A stretch of DNA of 64,000 nucleotides from Paraflavitalea pollutisoli (GCF_029360705.1 NZ_JARKMX010000008.1:62001-126000); one strand, 5' to 3'. Numbered from the stretch's first letter, positions 9,668 through 18,556 are shown. Made by a program: numbers and translations. Notes: generated from the letters alone by a model not told the origin.

Positions 9668-10441
9668 TCAATCCAACGCGTTCCGATTGATCCAGCTTGC
9701 TTTGTATTCGATCAGTTTTGCTTCCATGATGGCCTGCACTTTTGCTTTCAGCGCGGGTACGTCTTTGCTGGTGAGTCCTTCCACCGGAATGGGCGCCAGG
9801 AATACCGAGCGGGAGCGACCGGGTGAGAGGCTTAGTACGCTGGCATAATGCATCCGGTCGTAAGAATCGAGGAACAATACGGGTTTGATGGGGGTTTGTG
9901 TCTCGATGGCGATGCGGAAAGCGCCGTCGTAAAATTCTTTGACGGGCTGACCAGTTTCGTTGAAGGTGCCTTCGGGAAAGATGAAGATGGAGATGCCTTT
10001 TTGGATCACCGATTTCAGTACGCGCACACTGCGGGCGCGGTTCATGGCACTGCCGCGATCAACGGTCACCACGGTATTGCGATAGATATAACCGAAGATG
10101 GGGATCTTCGACATTTCCACTTTACCCAACACCCTTACGGGTTGACTTAAAGAAGCTACAATGATGGGTGCATCGAGAAAGGAGATGTGATTCGCTACGA
10201 ATATGTATTGTTCGTTCTTGTTATGCGGTACTTCGTAGCGGTTGCGGTGAATGATACCGATGAGCAGAAACCAGGTGTTTCCCCAAAAAGTACAAAGTTT
10301 GTAAATGGCATTGCCGCCTTTTACCTTGCCGAAGGCAGAAGCTACAAACACAAGTGGCAACACCAACAACATCAGGATGATGAAGACGATGATGGAATAG
10401 ATCAGGTAAAGCCACCGGACGGGTGTTAGGAGCCTTTTCAT
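9668..10441 (-). CDS. 1-acyl-sn-glycerol-3-phosphate acyltransferase family (PlsC-like)
   Basis: 257 residues from the ATG at 10441 (MKRLLTPVRWLYL); a TTG seven codons upstream is possible. One or two N-terminal membrane segments (about residues 9-38) anchor it to the inner membrane. The acyltransferase signature is complete: NHISFLD (the H-x4-D catalytic pair) and, further on, FPEGTFNE. It should acylate lysophosphatidic acid or a related acceptor in phospholipid synthesis. It sits between the DUF4258 gene (40 bp upstream) and priA (about 90 bp downstream) on the same strand. Paralogues with other acceptors exist in the family, so the exact substrate is not certain. Confidence 0.85.
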   Translation of the reverse strand: MKRLLTPVRWLYLIYSIIVFIILMLLVLPLVFVASAFGKVKGGNAIYKLCTFWGNTWFLLIGIIHRNRYEVPHNKNEQYIFVANHISFLDAPIIVASLSQPVRVLGKVEMSKIPIFGYIYRNTVVTVDRGSAMNRARSVRVLKSVIQKGISIFIFPEGTFNETGQPVKEFYDGAFRIAIETQTPIKPVLFLDSYDRMHYASVLSLSPGRSRSVFLAPIPVEGLTSKDVPALKAKVQAIMEAKLIEYKASWINRNALD

Positions 10442-10481
10442 CGGGCTGTATTGGTTTTTCAAGCGTGGAAAATAGTGATTT

Positions 10482-10997
10482 TTATCGACAGTCGCAGGTC
10501 CATTCGTTATCGAGGTCGATCACGGTAATGACGACCATGCCGCGGCTGGCGGGTGCAAAGATGATGCGTACCTGTTGACCGTCACGGGTGTGACCTTCTA
10601 CGGCAAATTTGGGGTCGGGCCGGGCAGCCGGTTCGCTTTTGCGGGGATTGACGGTGCCTTTTTCGAGTATCTCGCGTACTTCACTTTCATCGATGTGGCG
10701 GCAGCCCATACGGCAACGGGCATGTTTGGTGAACACCAGTTTACCGTCGCCGTGGTGGCGGTCGAAGCCCAGGTCGCTGGCCGGCCCGTCGGGTGATGGC
10801 CGGTCGGGATCACGGCGGGGATGGTTGGCGGGGTCCTGCACGTCTTTCTGGTCGTTGCCCGGGCGGCGGTTGTCGGTTTGTTCGCGTCCTGGTTGGGGAT
10901 TTTTTCGATCCGCTGACCGGTTGTTTTTCAACACAATACCTACTGCTATGGCAATAACGATCAGGGCGATGGAAAGTGGCCCACGCTTTTGTTTCAT
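10482..10997 (-). CDS. DUF4258 domain-containing membrane-anchored protein
   Basis: 171 residues from MKQKRGPLSIAL. Residues 5-25 form a single membrane helix or uncleaved signal. A low-complexity charged linker follows (about 30-80, rich in Pro, Asp, Arg and Asn). The C-terminal ~85 residues hold a DUF4258-type fold, with FTKHARCRMGCRHIDESEVREILEKG and later VRIIFAPASRGMVVITVIDL. DUF4258 resembles toxin-like RelE/BrnT nucleases in topology, but no toxin role is claimed here. Two cysteines end the protein (CDCR). First gene of the run towards priA. Confidence 0.75.
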   Translation of the reverse strand: MKQKRGPLSIALIVIAIAVGIVLKNNRSADRKNPQPGREQTDNRRPGNDQKDVQDPANHPRRDPDRPSPDGPASDLGFDRHHGDGKLVFTKHARCRMGCRHIDESEVREILEKGTVNPRKSEPAARPDPKFAVEGHTRDGQQVRIIFAPASRGMVVITVIDLDNEWTCDCR

Positions 10998-11076
10998 GCG
11001 ACCAAAATACATAAAAATTTGGTTACTAGGTGATTACCCGCATCCGGCCAATCCGGCTCAAACGGCAAATGATGCT

Positions 11077-11084
11077 TATCTTTG
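11077..11084 (+). promoter_or_regulatory. -7 box of mtaB, nearly abutting the start codon
   Basis: TATCTTTG, an exact TAnnTTTG, ends 7 bp before the ATG at 11092. The predicted transcript would have almost no leader. Confidence 0.45.
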
Positions 11085-11091
11085 CGGCGTC

Positions 11092-12366
11092 ATGGCAGAA
11101 AAAAGGACAGTAGCATTTCATACACTGGGTTGTAAGCTTAATTTTTCGGAAACTTCCACCATTTCCCGCTTGTTGGAAAATGAGGGCTTTGAGAAGCGTG
11201 AATTTGAGGATCAGGCAGATGTGTATGTGATCAACACCTGCTCCGTGACCGATAATGCCGATAAGGAATGCCGGCACCTGGTACGCCGCATCCAACGCAA
11301 AGCACCTGAAAGCCTGGTGGTCATTACCGGTTGTTACGCGCAGTTGAAGCCCAAAGAAATCGCTGAGATCCCGGGGGTTGACCTGGTGCTGGGCGCTGCT
11401 GAAAAGTTCAACATTGCCCACCATATCCGCGAACTGGCGAAAGGCGATTCTGCTAAGATCTGCAGCTGTGACATCGATACCATCACAGGTTTCAATGCTT
11501 CTTTCTCGCTCAACGACCGGACACGTACCTTTCTGAAAGTGCAGGATGGTTGTGACTATACCTGTTCTTTCTGTACCATTCCCATGGCACGTGGTAAAAG
11601 CCGGAGCGACAGTATAGCGAATGTGCTGCGCAATGTGGAAGAGCTGCGGGGTACCGACGTGAAAGAAGTGGTGCTGACCGGGGTCAACCTGGGCGATTTT
11701 GGCAAGGGACCCGATGGCAACAAACGCCATGAGGAGAATTTTCTGGACCTGATCCGTGAACTGGACCAGGTAGACTGGATCGACCGGTACCGGATCTCTT
11801 CTATCGAACCGAACCTGCTCACTAACGATATCATCGACTTTGTGGCCAACAGCCGCCGTTTTATGCCGCATTTTCACATTCCATTACAAAGTGGTAGTAA
11901 CGACATACTGGGTTTGATGCGCCGGCGTTATAAAAGGGAGTTGTATGCAGACCGGGTGAACCTGATCAAGACACTGATGCCGCATTGTGCGGTCGGCGTC
12001 GACGTCATTGTTGGCTTCCCCGGCGAGTCAAATGACCATTTCAAAGAAACTTTTGACTTTCTGCACGCGCTTGATGTAACTTATCTCCACGTTTTCACCT
12101 ATTCGGAACGGGACAATACCAAAGCGCTGGAAATTGACCCGGTTGTACCGGTCAACATCCGAAATGAAAGGAACAAAACGTTGCGCAACTTGTCCTATAT
12201 GAAAATGCAGTATTTCACCCAACTGCACGCCGGCACTACGCGTAAAGTATTGTTTGAACGCCATGAGAAAAATGGCATGATGGAAGGTTATACCGACAAC
12301 TACATCAAGGTAACGATGCCTTACCGCGCCGACCAGGCAAATCAGGTGATCGACTGCAGATTGTAA
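11092..12366 (+). CDS. mtaB: tRNA t6A37 methylthiotransferase MtaB
   Basis: 424 residues from MAEKRTVAFHTLGCKLN. It converts t6A37 to ms2t6A in ANN-decoding tRNAs using two Fe-S clusters and SAM. The N-terminal UPF0004 domain carries its cluster cysteines in GCKLNFSE, NTCSVTDNAD and GCYAQLKP. The radical-SAM motif is GCDYTCSFCTIPMARGKSRS (CxxxCxxC). A C-terminal TRAM-like stretch follows. The frame is open far upstream, but that region is antisense to the DUF4258 gene and is not MtaB-like; the ATG at 11092 also has a -7 box just before it. Confidence 0.95.
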   Translation: MAEKRTVAFHTLGCKLNFSETSTISRLLENEGFEKREFEDQADVYVINTCSVTDNADKECRHLVRRIQRKAPESLVVITGCYAQLKPKEIAEIPGVDLVLGAAEKFNIAHHIRELAKGDSAKICSCDIDTITGFNASFSLNDRTRTFLKVQDGCDYTCSFCTIPMARGKSRSDSIANVLRNVEELRGTDVKEVVLTGVNLGDFGKGPDGNKRHEENFLDLIRELDQVDWIDRYRISSIEPNLLTNDIIDFVANSRRFMPHFHIPLQSGSNDILGLMRRRYKRELYADRVNLIKTLMPHCAVGVDVIVGFPGESNDHFKETFDFLHALDVTYLHVFTYSERDNTKALEIDPVVPVNIRNERNKTLRNLSYMKMQYFTQLHAGTTRKVLFERHEKNGMMEGYTDNYIKVTMPYRADQANQVIDCRL

Positions 12367-12405
12367 ACAATTCTGAATAACCACGTGTTAGATGATATGG
12401 ACAAT

Positions 12406-12696
12406 ATGAAGAAATTCCAGGTGACGATACATTTTGAGATGGATGATGAATTCATGTCGCTGGTTCCCTCCCACCGTGTTTACATCGATACGCTGATAGA
12501 AAAAGGCATTATCGATCAATATGTGGTGTCGATGGAGTCGCAGCGCGTTTGGATCACCTTTACCGCTCACGACAAGGAAGAGATCGAAGAATACCTGCTG
12601 AAATCGCCTATTCACAAATATTGGAGCTACGAGATCGACGAACTTTTCATCTACGACGGTCAGCACTACCGCCTCCCTGCTGTGCAACTGAACTAA
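12406..12696 (+). CDS. Small conserved protein of unknown function
   Basis: 96 residues from MKKFQVTIHFEMDDEF; in-frame ATG at 12397 and GTG at 12385 are alternative starts. It begins 39 bp after mtaB and is probably co-transcribed. The predicted alternation of strands and helices (KFQVTIHF, RVYIDTLIEKGII, RVWITFTA, EEIEEYLLKSPIHKYWSYEI) suggests a compact alpha-beta fold of the dimeric alpha-beta-barrel/YCII kind. No catalytic motif is evident. Soluble and acidic. Confidence 0.65.
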   Translation: MKKFQVTIHFEMDDEFMSLVPSHRVYIDTLIEKGIIDQYVVSMESQRVWITFTAHDKEEIEEYLLKSPIHKYWSYEIDELFIYDGQHYRLPAVQLN

Positions 12697-12730
12697 GGTT
12701 GCGCGGTTGCTCCTTGTACGCCCTGTCTCC

Positions 12731-13294
12731 CTAATAGACCAACAGGTATTTGTAGTATGCCGGAAATTCCCTGAGCAGGCCGTACCAATCGGCCCAGGCC
12801 CGGTAGTTTGAGCTGGCTCCTGCCACTGCTTCCATTCCCAATTTGTCTACGATATATTTTGACCGGGTAATGTGGTAGAAACTCGTTACCACGACAGCCG
12901 ATCTGTAGTGCCGGGCGCCATTCCATTGCAAGAGGTTTTTGGCGGTCAGGTAACTGTTGTCTCCCGCATTGTCGACCACGATGGCTGTATCGGGTACGCC
13001 TTTGGCGTGTAGATAATTGCGCATACCATCACCTTCCGGGAAGTCGCTGGTGCCAATGCCACCACTTACGAAGAGTGTACTTACCTGCCCATTGCGGTAT
13101 AGCCGCAGGGCTTCATCTACCCTGCCCTGCAGCCAGGGCGACAGGGTTCCATCTGCAAACACCGTATTGCCCAACACCACTGCTACATCGGCCTTGCCGG
13201 TAAAGGGGCGGGCGCCGTCTGCCACTACATATAAGCTATGTAAAAAAAGCCAGGCGATAAAAACGAGGGCACTCACACGAAGTATATGGAGCAT
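12731..13294 (-). CDS. YdcF/SanA-like DUF218 protein
   Basis: 187 residues. A hydrophobic N-terminal segment (about residues 3-25) is followed by the DUF218 core: ADVAVVLGNTV, then LYRNGQVSTLFVSGGIG, GVPDTAIVVDNAGDNSYLTAKN and AVVVTSFYHITRSKYI. This family (YdcF, SanA, ElyC) is membrane-anchored and linked to envelope barrier function or lipid carrier metabolism; the reaction is not established. It follows the DNA glycosylase gene by 47 bp on the same strand. Confidence 0.85.
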   Translation of the reverse strand: MLHILRVSALVFIAWLFLHSLYVVADGARPFTGKADVAVVLGNTVFADGTLSPWLQGRVDEALRLYRNGQVSTLFVSGGIGTSDFPEGDGMRNYLHAKGVPDTAIVVDNAGDNSYLTAKNLLQWNGARHYRSAVVVTSFYHITRSKYIVDKLGMEAVAGASSNYRAWADWYGLLREFPAYYKYLLVY

Positions 13295-13341
13295 ACGAAA
13301 AATTTGCGGTTGGTGTCTGGTCGGTTACGGGTATTGTTGTA

Positions 13342-13905
13342 TTAACGTTGGGTGGCCCAGGCTGGTTTTTGTTTCAGTACTTTTTTATAGATGGGACAGG
13401 TTTCGACATGCGCACCTGGCAGGTAGCCAATACTCATGAGGAAGGAATGGACGATCTCGCCGCCGGTAAAGAGGAAGGTTTTTTTGAACAGTTTGGTCCA
13501 CGATTCTTTCGTTAACGGATGGTGGTGGTGCAGCCATTGCTGAAAAGAGCCAAATTCCTGTTGCAGCAGGCGGATACGCCGGGCGTTTTCGATGGCTGCG
13601 TTTATTTTCAACCGGTTACGGATAATGCCAGGATCGGCGAGCAGGCGCTCGACCTGTTTATCGGTATAACGGGCCACCTGATCGATACTAAAATTGTTAT
13701 AGGCTGCAAAGAAGTTATCTTTCTTTTTCAGTATGGTGATCCAACTGAGGCCTGCCTGGTTGATCTCCAGTACCAGTCGGGCAAAGAGTTCATCATCGTC
13801 GTGAATCGGAAAGCCATACTCGTAATCGTGATACGGTATGTTCACGTTGCCTTTTTCCATCTCTGCGACTGCATCGCAATAACTTTTCCTGGGAACTGTG
13901 GCCAT
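13342..13905 (-). CDS. tag: DNA-3-methyladenine glycosylase I (Tag family)
   Basis: 187 residues; removes 3-methyladenine from alkylated DNA. The Tag zinc site can be traced: an N-terminal Cys (YCDA, residue 9), His in YHDYEYG, and a C-terminal His and Cys in AHVETCPIY. The central GLSWITILKKKDNF is the expected substrate-pocket region. E. coli Tag has YHDxEWG, whereas this protein has YHDYEYG, so one aromatic differs. Length is normal. Upstream of the YdcF-like gene in the same direction. Confidence 0.85.
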   Translation of the reverse strand: MATVPRKSYCDAVAEMEKGNVNIPYHDYEYGFPIHDDDELFARLVLEINQAGLSWITILKKKDNFFAAYNNFSIDQVARYTDKQVERLLADPGIIRNRLKINAAIENARRIRLLQQEFGSFQQWLHHHHPLTKESWTKLFKKTFLFTGGEIVHSFLMSIGYLPGAHVETCPIYKKVLKQKPAWATQR

Positions 13906-14213
13906 AGTAAGTGCCTGAATCGGTTATCAATAGAAACTTTTACAGGGTTCAAAATTAGCAGGCGGCCCTTCGACAAAAAAAGAAAATGGCGGATTTTTTT
14001 CTAAAGGAAGTATTTAGTACCTTTTCCTCGTTTAGGTAAACCTGTAGCAACTCTCCCCAAGAGGCTTTTCATTACGCATCGTTTCCCTTACTGGCTGCCG
14101 GTAGCGGCCGGACCCCGTTAAAAGGGTGCCCTGGAACTGTAGGCTCTGAATGAATCGAACTGATTTGGCTGTCCTGAGTAGTAGCATCAGGGTGGCACCA
14201 CAAAAACCCTATT
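13906..14213. other. Divergent intergenic region with possible structured leader
   Basis: 308 bp between the divergent glycosylase and REC-PAS-kinase genes, no ORF. GGTGCCCTG at 14125-14133 can pair with CAG plus GGCACC at 14188-14199, enclosing about 54 nt just before the kinase ATG. The upstream half has A- and T-runs. No known riboswitch family is recognised. Confidence 0.35.
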
Positions 14214-15653
14214 ATGATCACGTCAACGCATCCGTTGAATATCCTGGTAGTAGAGGATAATCAAAGCGATTATTTTTTATTTACCGAGTACCTCCGGCTG
14301 TCGGGTCTGCCGATTCGTGAATTGTTCCATGCAGACCGGCTACAACAGGCACTGGAGATCGTGCAAACGGAGAGCCCGGATCTTATTTTCCTGGACCTTA
14401 CCTTGCCAGACAGCGAAGGCATTCAGTCATTCGTGAAGCTCAACAATGCTGCTCCTCATATTTCCATTGTTGTATTATCGGGTCTTTCCGATACGGAAAT
14501 GGCGCTCAATACCATTGTACTGGGCGCGCAGGATTATTTACTGAAAGGTGAATTCGACGAAAAGCTACTGGTGAAGTCGATCCAGTACAGTATCGAACGT
14601 AAGAAAATCCTGCAGAAGGTAACTGAGAACTACGAGCGCTACAATACGCTGATCAAAGCCACCAATGATACCATTTGGGATTGGGACCTACGGACCAACG
14701 AAATTCTCTGGAATGAAGGGATCACCACCATCTTCGGCTTTAAGCCGGTCGATGTGCAGAATACTTTCCAGTGGTATGAGCAGAAGATCCATCCGGAAGA
14801 TCGCGAACGGGTATTGAAAAAGATCGATCATTGTATCAACAAGGGCGATGATCAGTGGCAGGATGAATATCGCTACCTGAGTGCCAATGGCTCGTATCGT
14901 TCTGTGTTTGACCGGGGATATATCCTGCGCAATGATCAGGACAAACCTTACCGGGTGATTGGTGCCATGATGGATATTACAGAACGAAAGAAGATGCAGG
15001 AAGAACTGGTGCGCAGCCAGATTGAAACGCAGAAGCTGATCACCCAGATCACGATACAGACACAGGAGCAGGAACGCCGCGAGATCGGCCGGGAATTGCA
15101 CGATAATATCAACCAGATACTGGCTACGGCGAAATTGTGTGTGGATATGGCGCTGAATGACGAAGATATCCGCAAAGAGCTGTTGCACAAAAGCTATGAC
15201 AATATCTCCAGGGCCATCAATGAGATCAGGGCATTGTCGAAGAACCTGGTGCCTCCTTCCCTGGGAGATATCGGGCTGAAGGAAGCCTTACTGGAAATGA
15301 TCGAGAATATGACGGTGTCGCCGGAACTGCGCATCCGTATCAAGGCCAATGACCAGCACATCGAATCCCTCTCCAACAATAAAAAACTCATTCTGTACCG
15401 CATTGTGCAGGAGCAAATGAACAATATCGTCAAGCACGCCCGTGCCACTCATGCGGAAGTAGAACTCAAGACCTCCCGCAAGAAGGCGCACCTGGTGATC
15501 AAAGACAATGGGGTCGGCTTTGATCCTAAACAAAAAGCCAAAGGGATTGGTCTCAACAACATCGTAAGCCGTGTAGAAATGCAGAACGGCAATATGGAGA
15601 TCATCAGCAGCAGTGGTCAGGGATGTGTACTGAAGGTAGATATTCCCCTATAA
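14214..15653 (+). CDS. Hybrid REC-PAS sensor histidine kinase (NarX/LiaS-type HisKA_3)
   Basis: 479 residues, soluble. An N-terminal receiver domain (about 8-128) has the acidic pair VVEDN and phospho-acceptor D61 in LIFLDLTLPD. A PAS domain (about 140-258) ends in the PAC motif VIGAMMDITERKK. The kinase has QERREIGRELHDNINQ with H296, the HisKA_3 type, and a HATPase domain with QEQMNNIVKHARA and DNGVGFDP. A receiver at the N-terminus means the kinase could be the target of another kinase, not the start of a pathway. Its stop codon is 3 bp from the convergent response-regulator gene. The output regulator is not adjacent on this strand. Confidence 0.88.
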   Translation: MITSTHPLNILVVEDNQSDYFLFTEYLRLSGLPIRELFHADRLQQALEIVQTESPDLIFLDLTLPDSEGIQSFVKLNNAAPHISIVVLSGLSDTEMALNTIVLGAQDYLLKGEFDEKLLVKSIQYSIERKKILQKVTENYERYNTLIKATNDTIWDWDLRTNEILWNEGITTIFGFKPVDVQNTFQWYEQKIHPEDRERVLKKIDHCINKGDDQWQDEYRYLSANGSYRSVFDRGYILRNDQDKPYRVIGAMMDITERKKMQEELVRSQIETQKLITQITIQTQEQERREIGRELHDNINQILATAKLCVDMALNDEDIRKELLHKSYDNISRAINEIRALSKNLVPPSLGDIGLKEALLEMIENMTVSPELRIRIKANDQHIESLSNNKKLILYRIVQEQMNNIVKHARATHAEVELKTSRKKAHLVIKDNGVGFDPKQKAKGIGLNNIVSRVEMQNGNMEIISSSGQGCVLKVDIPL

Positions 15654-15656
15654 TAC

Positions 15657-16085
15657 TTACTGGTCGGACCATCCGAAATGCGCTTTCAGTATCCCGTTGA
15701 TCACGTCTTCGGTCAGGGGCTTGTTTTGATAACTCGAGATATAACTGATCTTGCGTGCCTTGTTCTCATCTTCCGGATTGAACGAGGTGGTCAGCATGAC
15801 GACGATGATGGATGACTTCTGTTCGGGTGACAGCTGGTCGTATTGTTCCAGAAATTCCCAGCCATCCATCGCCGGCATGTTGATGTCGAGGAAGATCAGT
15901 TCGGGCCTGGGTGGTTGTACGCCATCGAGGGCGGACCGTCCCGACAGGTATTCGAGCGCTTCCCGGGCGCTTTGGGTGACCCGCACTTCGTGGGCGATAC
16001 CCGTTTCCTCGATCAGCATCCGGTTGAGAAAGTTGGTGGGCTCATCATCATCTATGAGCAATATGCAATTGAGTTTTTTGTTCAT
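15657..16085 (-). CDS. Single-domain response regulator (Rcp1-like)
   Basis: 142 residues from MNKKLNCILLIDDDEP; upstream codons in the open frame overlap the kinase gene and are not used. It is a stand-alone receiver: acidic triad DDD at 12-14, phospho-acceptor D67 in LIFLDINMPAMDGWEF, conserved Thr in MLTTS and Lys in YQNKPLT. There is no DNA-binding domain, so it would signal by protein contact or as a phosphorelay step. It starts 7 bp after the stop codon of the ethylene-receptor-like kinase and must be its cognate receiver by position. Confidence 0.9.
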   Translation of the reverse strand: MNKKLNCILLIDDDEPTNFLNRMLIEETGIAHEVRVTQSAREALEYLSGRSALDGVQPPRPELIFLDINMPAMDGWEFLEQYDQLSPEQKSSIIVVMLTTSFNPEDENKARKISYISSYQNKPLTEDVINGILKAHFGWSDQ

Positions 16086-16092
16086 GGTGTCA

Positions 16093-17622
16093 CTATATTT
16101 CTGAGATCGTAAAGTAAAAGGTACTGCCATTGCCTGGTGTCGACCGCACCCAGATCTTGCCGCCATGCAGCTCCACGATCTTTTTGCAATGGGCCAGTCC
16201 GATGCCCGATCCGTCGTAATCGGTGCGGTTGTGCAGCCGGGAAAAGATCACAAAGATGCGCTCATGGTATTGTGGGTCGATACCGATACCATTGTCGCTT
16301 ACTGCAAACTCCCAGCCACCGTGATTATGGTGCGCTTTGATGTGCACCACGGGTGGTATGCCAGGGCGCCGGAACTTGATGGAATTGCTTACCAGGTTCT
16401 GAAACAAGAGTTTAAGTTCCGTGGGGAATCCGTCGAGCAAGGGTAAATGGTCGGTTTTGATCTCGGCCTGGCTATCGCGCATCACGCGGGTGAGGTCGGC
16501 ACGTACCTGGTCGATGATGCTGTTGCAATCAACCCGGCGTTTTTCCTTCTCCCGGCCCAGCCTGGAATAATCGAGCAGGTCACGGATCAGGTTCTTCATC
16601 CGATCCGACGACTGTACCATGTAATCCAAGTAGATATCGGCATTCTGGTCGAGCTTGCCTTTGTATTGCTTGCGCAGCAGCTGTACGAAGCTGGCGGTAG
16701 TTCGCAGGGGTTCCTGCATATCATGGGAGGCTACGTAGGCAAACTGTTCCAGTTCTTTATTCTTACGTTCCAATTCCTCTGTGCGTTGCTTCACGGTACG
16801 CTCCAACGTAATACTGTAATCACGGATCACCTTTTCCAGTTGTTTCTTTTCTGATACATCGCGGATGGAGGCGGTGAGCATGAGACCTTCATCGGTTTCC
16901 ATGGGGCTCAGGTTCATTTCTACCGGGAACTCGTGTCCGTCCTTTCTGACGGCGTATAACTCAAACGCCTCGGCGATCTCGGTCGACTGGCTGGTGGTAT
17001 AGGTGTGGAAACGCCGGAAAGGGTGCATTTTGCCGTAGCGATCGGGCAACAAGGTCTCGATGCGGTTGCCGACCATTTCTTCGCGATCGTAACCAAACAG
17101 GGAAACGGTTTTGGCGTTGACGAGCTGGATAATCCCATTTTCGTCGACGATGAGAATGCCGTCGGGCGCGCGCTCGAGGAAGTTCCTGAACTTAACTTCA
17201 GCTTTTTTACGTTGTTCTACTTCTTCTTCCAGCTCTTTGGAGGAGCGGAGCGTGAAGGCAGTGGGTAACACTTTGATGAGCGCCAGCACCGTTAGCCAGC
17301 TAAGTATGCCTGTAAGCAGGCGTACGAGTGCACTGAGGCGATAGTAAGGTACCCAAAAAGTGGCAGCGTCGAGAAAGTGGGTGGCGCCACAAGCCAGGAT
17401 GAAACCGGCAAAGAGAAAATAAAGCCGGATGAACCGGGCGTCGTGTTTGCGGGAGATGTAGCGGATAATGAGGAATGGGATGGCCGAGTAGGCGGTAAAT
17501 ACCAGCAGGTCACTGATTATGTACAGCCATCCGTGAAAATCCGTCCAGCTGCCACAGTGCCAACGGGGAGGCCAGTCCGATGTATCAAACAACCTGACGA
17601 AAAATTCGACAAACTGGTTCAT
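16093..17622 (-). CDS. PAS sensor histidine kinase with ethylene-receptor-like N-terminal membrane domain
   Basis: 509 residues. Three membrane helices (about 33-54, 65-88, 97-119) carry the residues of the ethylene/copper site of plant ETR1: D38, Y45, I48, P49, I75, C78 and H82, in ISDLLVFTAYSAIP and ILACGATHFLD. The spacings D-Y (7), Y-C (33) and C-H (4) equal those of ETR1 D25-Y32-C65-H69 (comparison from memory). A linker coiled coil (125-142), a PAS domain (about 143-262), a second coiled coil, HisKA with H300 in YVASHDMQEPLR, and HATPase (NLVSNSIKFRR, DNGIGIDPQ, GSGIGLAHCKKI) follow. No GAF domain. Co-transcribed with the receiver protein downstream. The ligand is inferred, not shown. 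Confidence 0.88.
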   Translation of the reverse strand: MNQFVEFFVRLFDTSDWPPRWHCGSWTDFHGWLYIISDLLVFTAYSAIPFLIIRYISRKHDARFIRLYFLFAGFILACGATHFLDAATFWVPYYRLSALVRLLTGILSWLTVLALIKVLPTAFTLRSSKELEEEVEQRKKAEVKFRNFLERAPDGILIVDENGIIQLVNAKTVSLFGYDREEMVGNRIETLLPDRYGKMHPFRRFHTYTTSQSTEIAEAFELYAVRKDGHEFPVEMNLSPMETDEGLMLTASIRDVSEKKQLEKVIRDYSITLERTVKQRTEELERKNKELEQFAYVASHDMQEPLRTTASFVQLLRKQYKGKLDQNADIYLDYMVQSSDRMKNLIRDLLDYSRLGREKEKRRVDCNSIIDQVRADLTRVMRDSQAEIKTDHLPLLDGFPTELKLLFQNLVSNSIKFRRPGIPPVVHIKAHHNHGGWEFAVSDNGIGIDPQYHERIFVIFSRLHNRTDYDGSGIGLAHCKKIVELHGGKIWVRSTPGNGSTFYFTISEI

Positions 17623-18061
17623 GCTTTAGTATTGGATCATCCCAGCCGATCAGCGAAGGATCACAGGCGCTGTTCCGTGTCGGTCTGCATTTCGAATAGG
17701 ACGAGGGTCTGCTGTTAATGACGATCAAATCGATCAAAGCTACTATATCATTCGTTTTGCCGGGTACCAGAGAAAGGATGAAAACTTATTCATACGGGCT
17801 CACGGATGATAAACAACGGTGTCTTGAAAATGACACAATATTGTTTAAGTCTCCTGCAATATATAAATAAATAACCTTTTTAACAGTATGATTCTGCGTA
17901 ATTTCTGCGGGTAGAAGTCCTATCAATTACGGTTCAATTACTTGGCGCCACGTAGCGCATTGGTGGCTGGAGGTCTTTGTCGGTTACGGGCATACGATCG
18001 AAGGCTACGCTTCGCGGTCTGCGGTAAATGTGGCATATTTGTGAAAATTGTCTTTTATTCT
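17623..18061. other. 439-bp divergent intergenic region
   Basis: It separates the divergent ethylene-receptor-like kinase and the lipoprotein gene. No convincing ORF. A small hairpin GTGTC / GACAC lies at 17819-17836, and an AT-rich run at about 17840-17890. CATATTTG, one base from a TAnnTTTG box, is close upstream of the lipoprotein start. Confidence 0.4.
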
Positions 18062-18556
18062 ATGAGATTGATCTTATTTGCTTTATCGTGCTTTTATCTG
18101 GGTAGTTGCGGACAGGCTGGTTCATCGCCGGAAGCCGGTGCCGCCAACAATGGCAATGACAGTGCGTCTGAAAAAGTGGTGGTGAATGCCGCATCGGCTA
18201 TCCCTTTGTACAGGGATACCGTGAGCAAAGAGCCGGTGGCAGGCTACCGGGTGAAGACAGACAACCCGTTGAATGACTGGTATTTTTCGGTGAAGTTGTT
18301 TGAGACGAAGAAGACCTTTTATTATGTGATGCGTCTTCAGTTTGAAGAAATCTCGGGTACAGATACGTTGAAGCTTCCCAATTTTGGAACCAACCCACAA
18401 CCGGAGATCCGCAAAGGGCCCGAACGTTATTCCTGTATCATTGGCTTTCTCGACAAGGAGAAACAATTCCGCGAATACAAGAAGGTATATGTCGTGGGCG
18501 ACAAGTTGAAGATCACCGCCCTCAAGCATTATGCGGTGGCGACGTATCAGGAGTAG
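18062..18556 (+). CDS. Lipoprotein of unknown function
   Basis: 164 residues from MRLILFALSCFYLGSCGQAG, which is a lipoprotein signal with lipobox LGSC (Cys at residue 16). The frame is open 120 bp further up, but the signal peptide fixes the start at 18062. A Ser/Ala/Asn-rich spacer (about 20-45) precedes a compact mature domain with aromatic strands (NDWYFSVKLFETKKTFYYVMRLQFEEI). Predicted to be attached to the outer or inner membrane in the periplasm. No family recognised; monocistronic or co-transcribed with the esterase 49 bp downstream. Confidence 0.7.
   Translation: MRLILFALSCFYLGSCGQAGSSPEAGAANNGNDSASEKVVVNAASAIPLYRDTVSKEPVAGYRVKTDNPLNDWYFSVKLFETKKTFYYVMRLQFEEISGTDTLKLPNFGTNPQPEIRKGPERYSCIIGFLDKEKQFREYKKVYVVGDKLKITALKHYAVATYQE

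Noticed and set aside
10609-11091. 161-codon N-terminal extension of the mtaB frame
   Set aside because: It is antisense to the DUF4258 gene, lacks MtaB similarity, and a -7 box lies just before the ATG at 11092.
14041-14199. Known riboswitch upstream of the REC-PAS-kinase
   Set aside because: Only one long-range pairing is visible; no conserved core of a known class is recognised.
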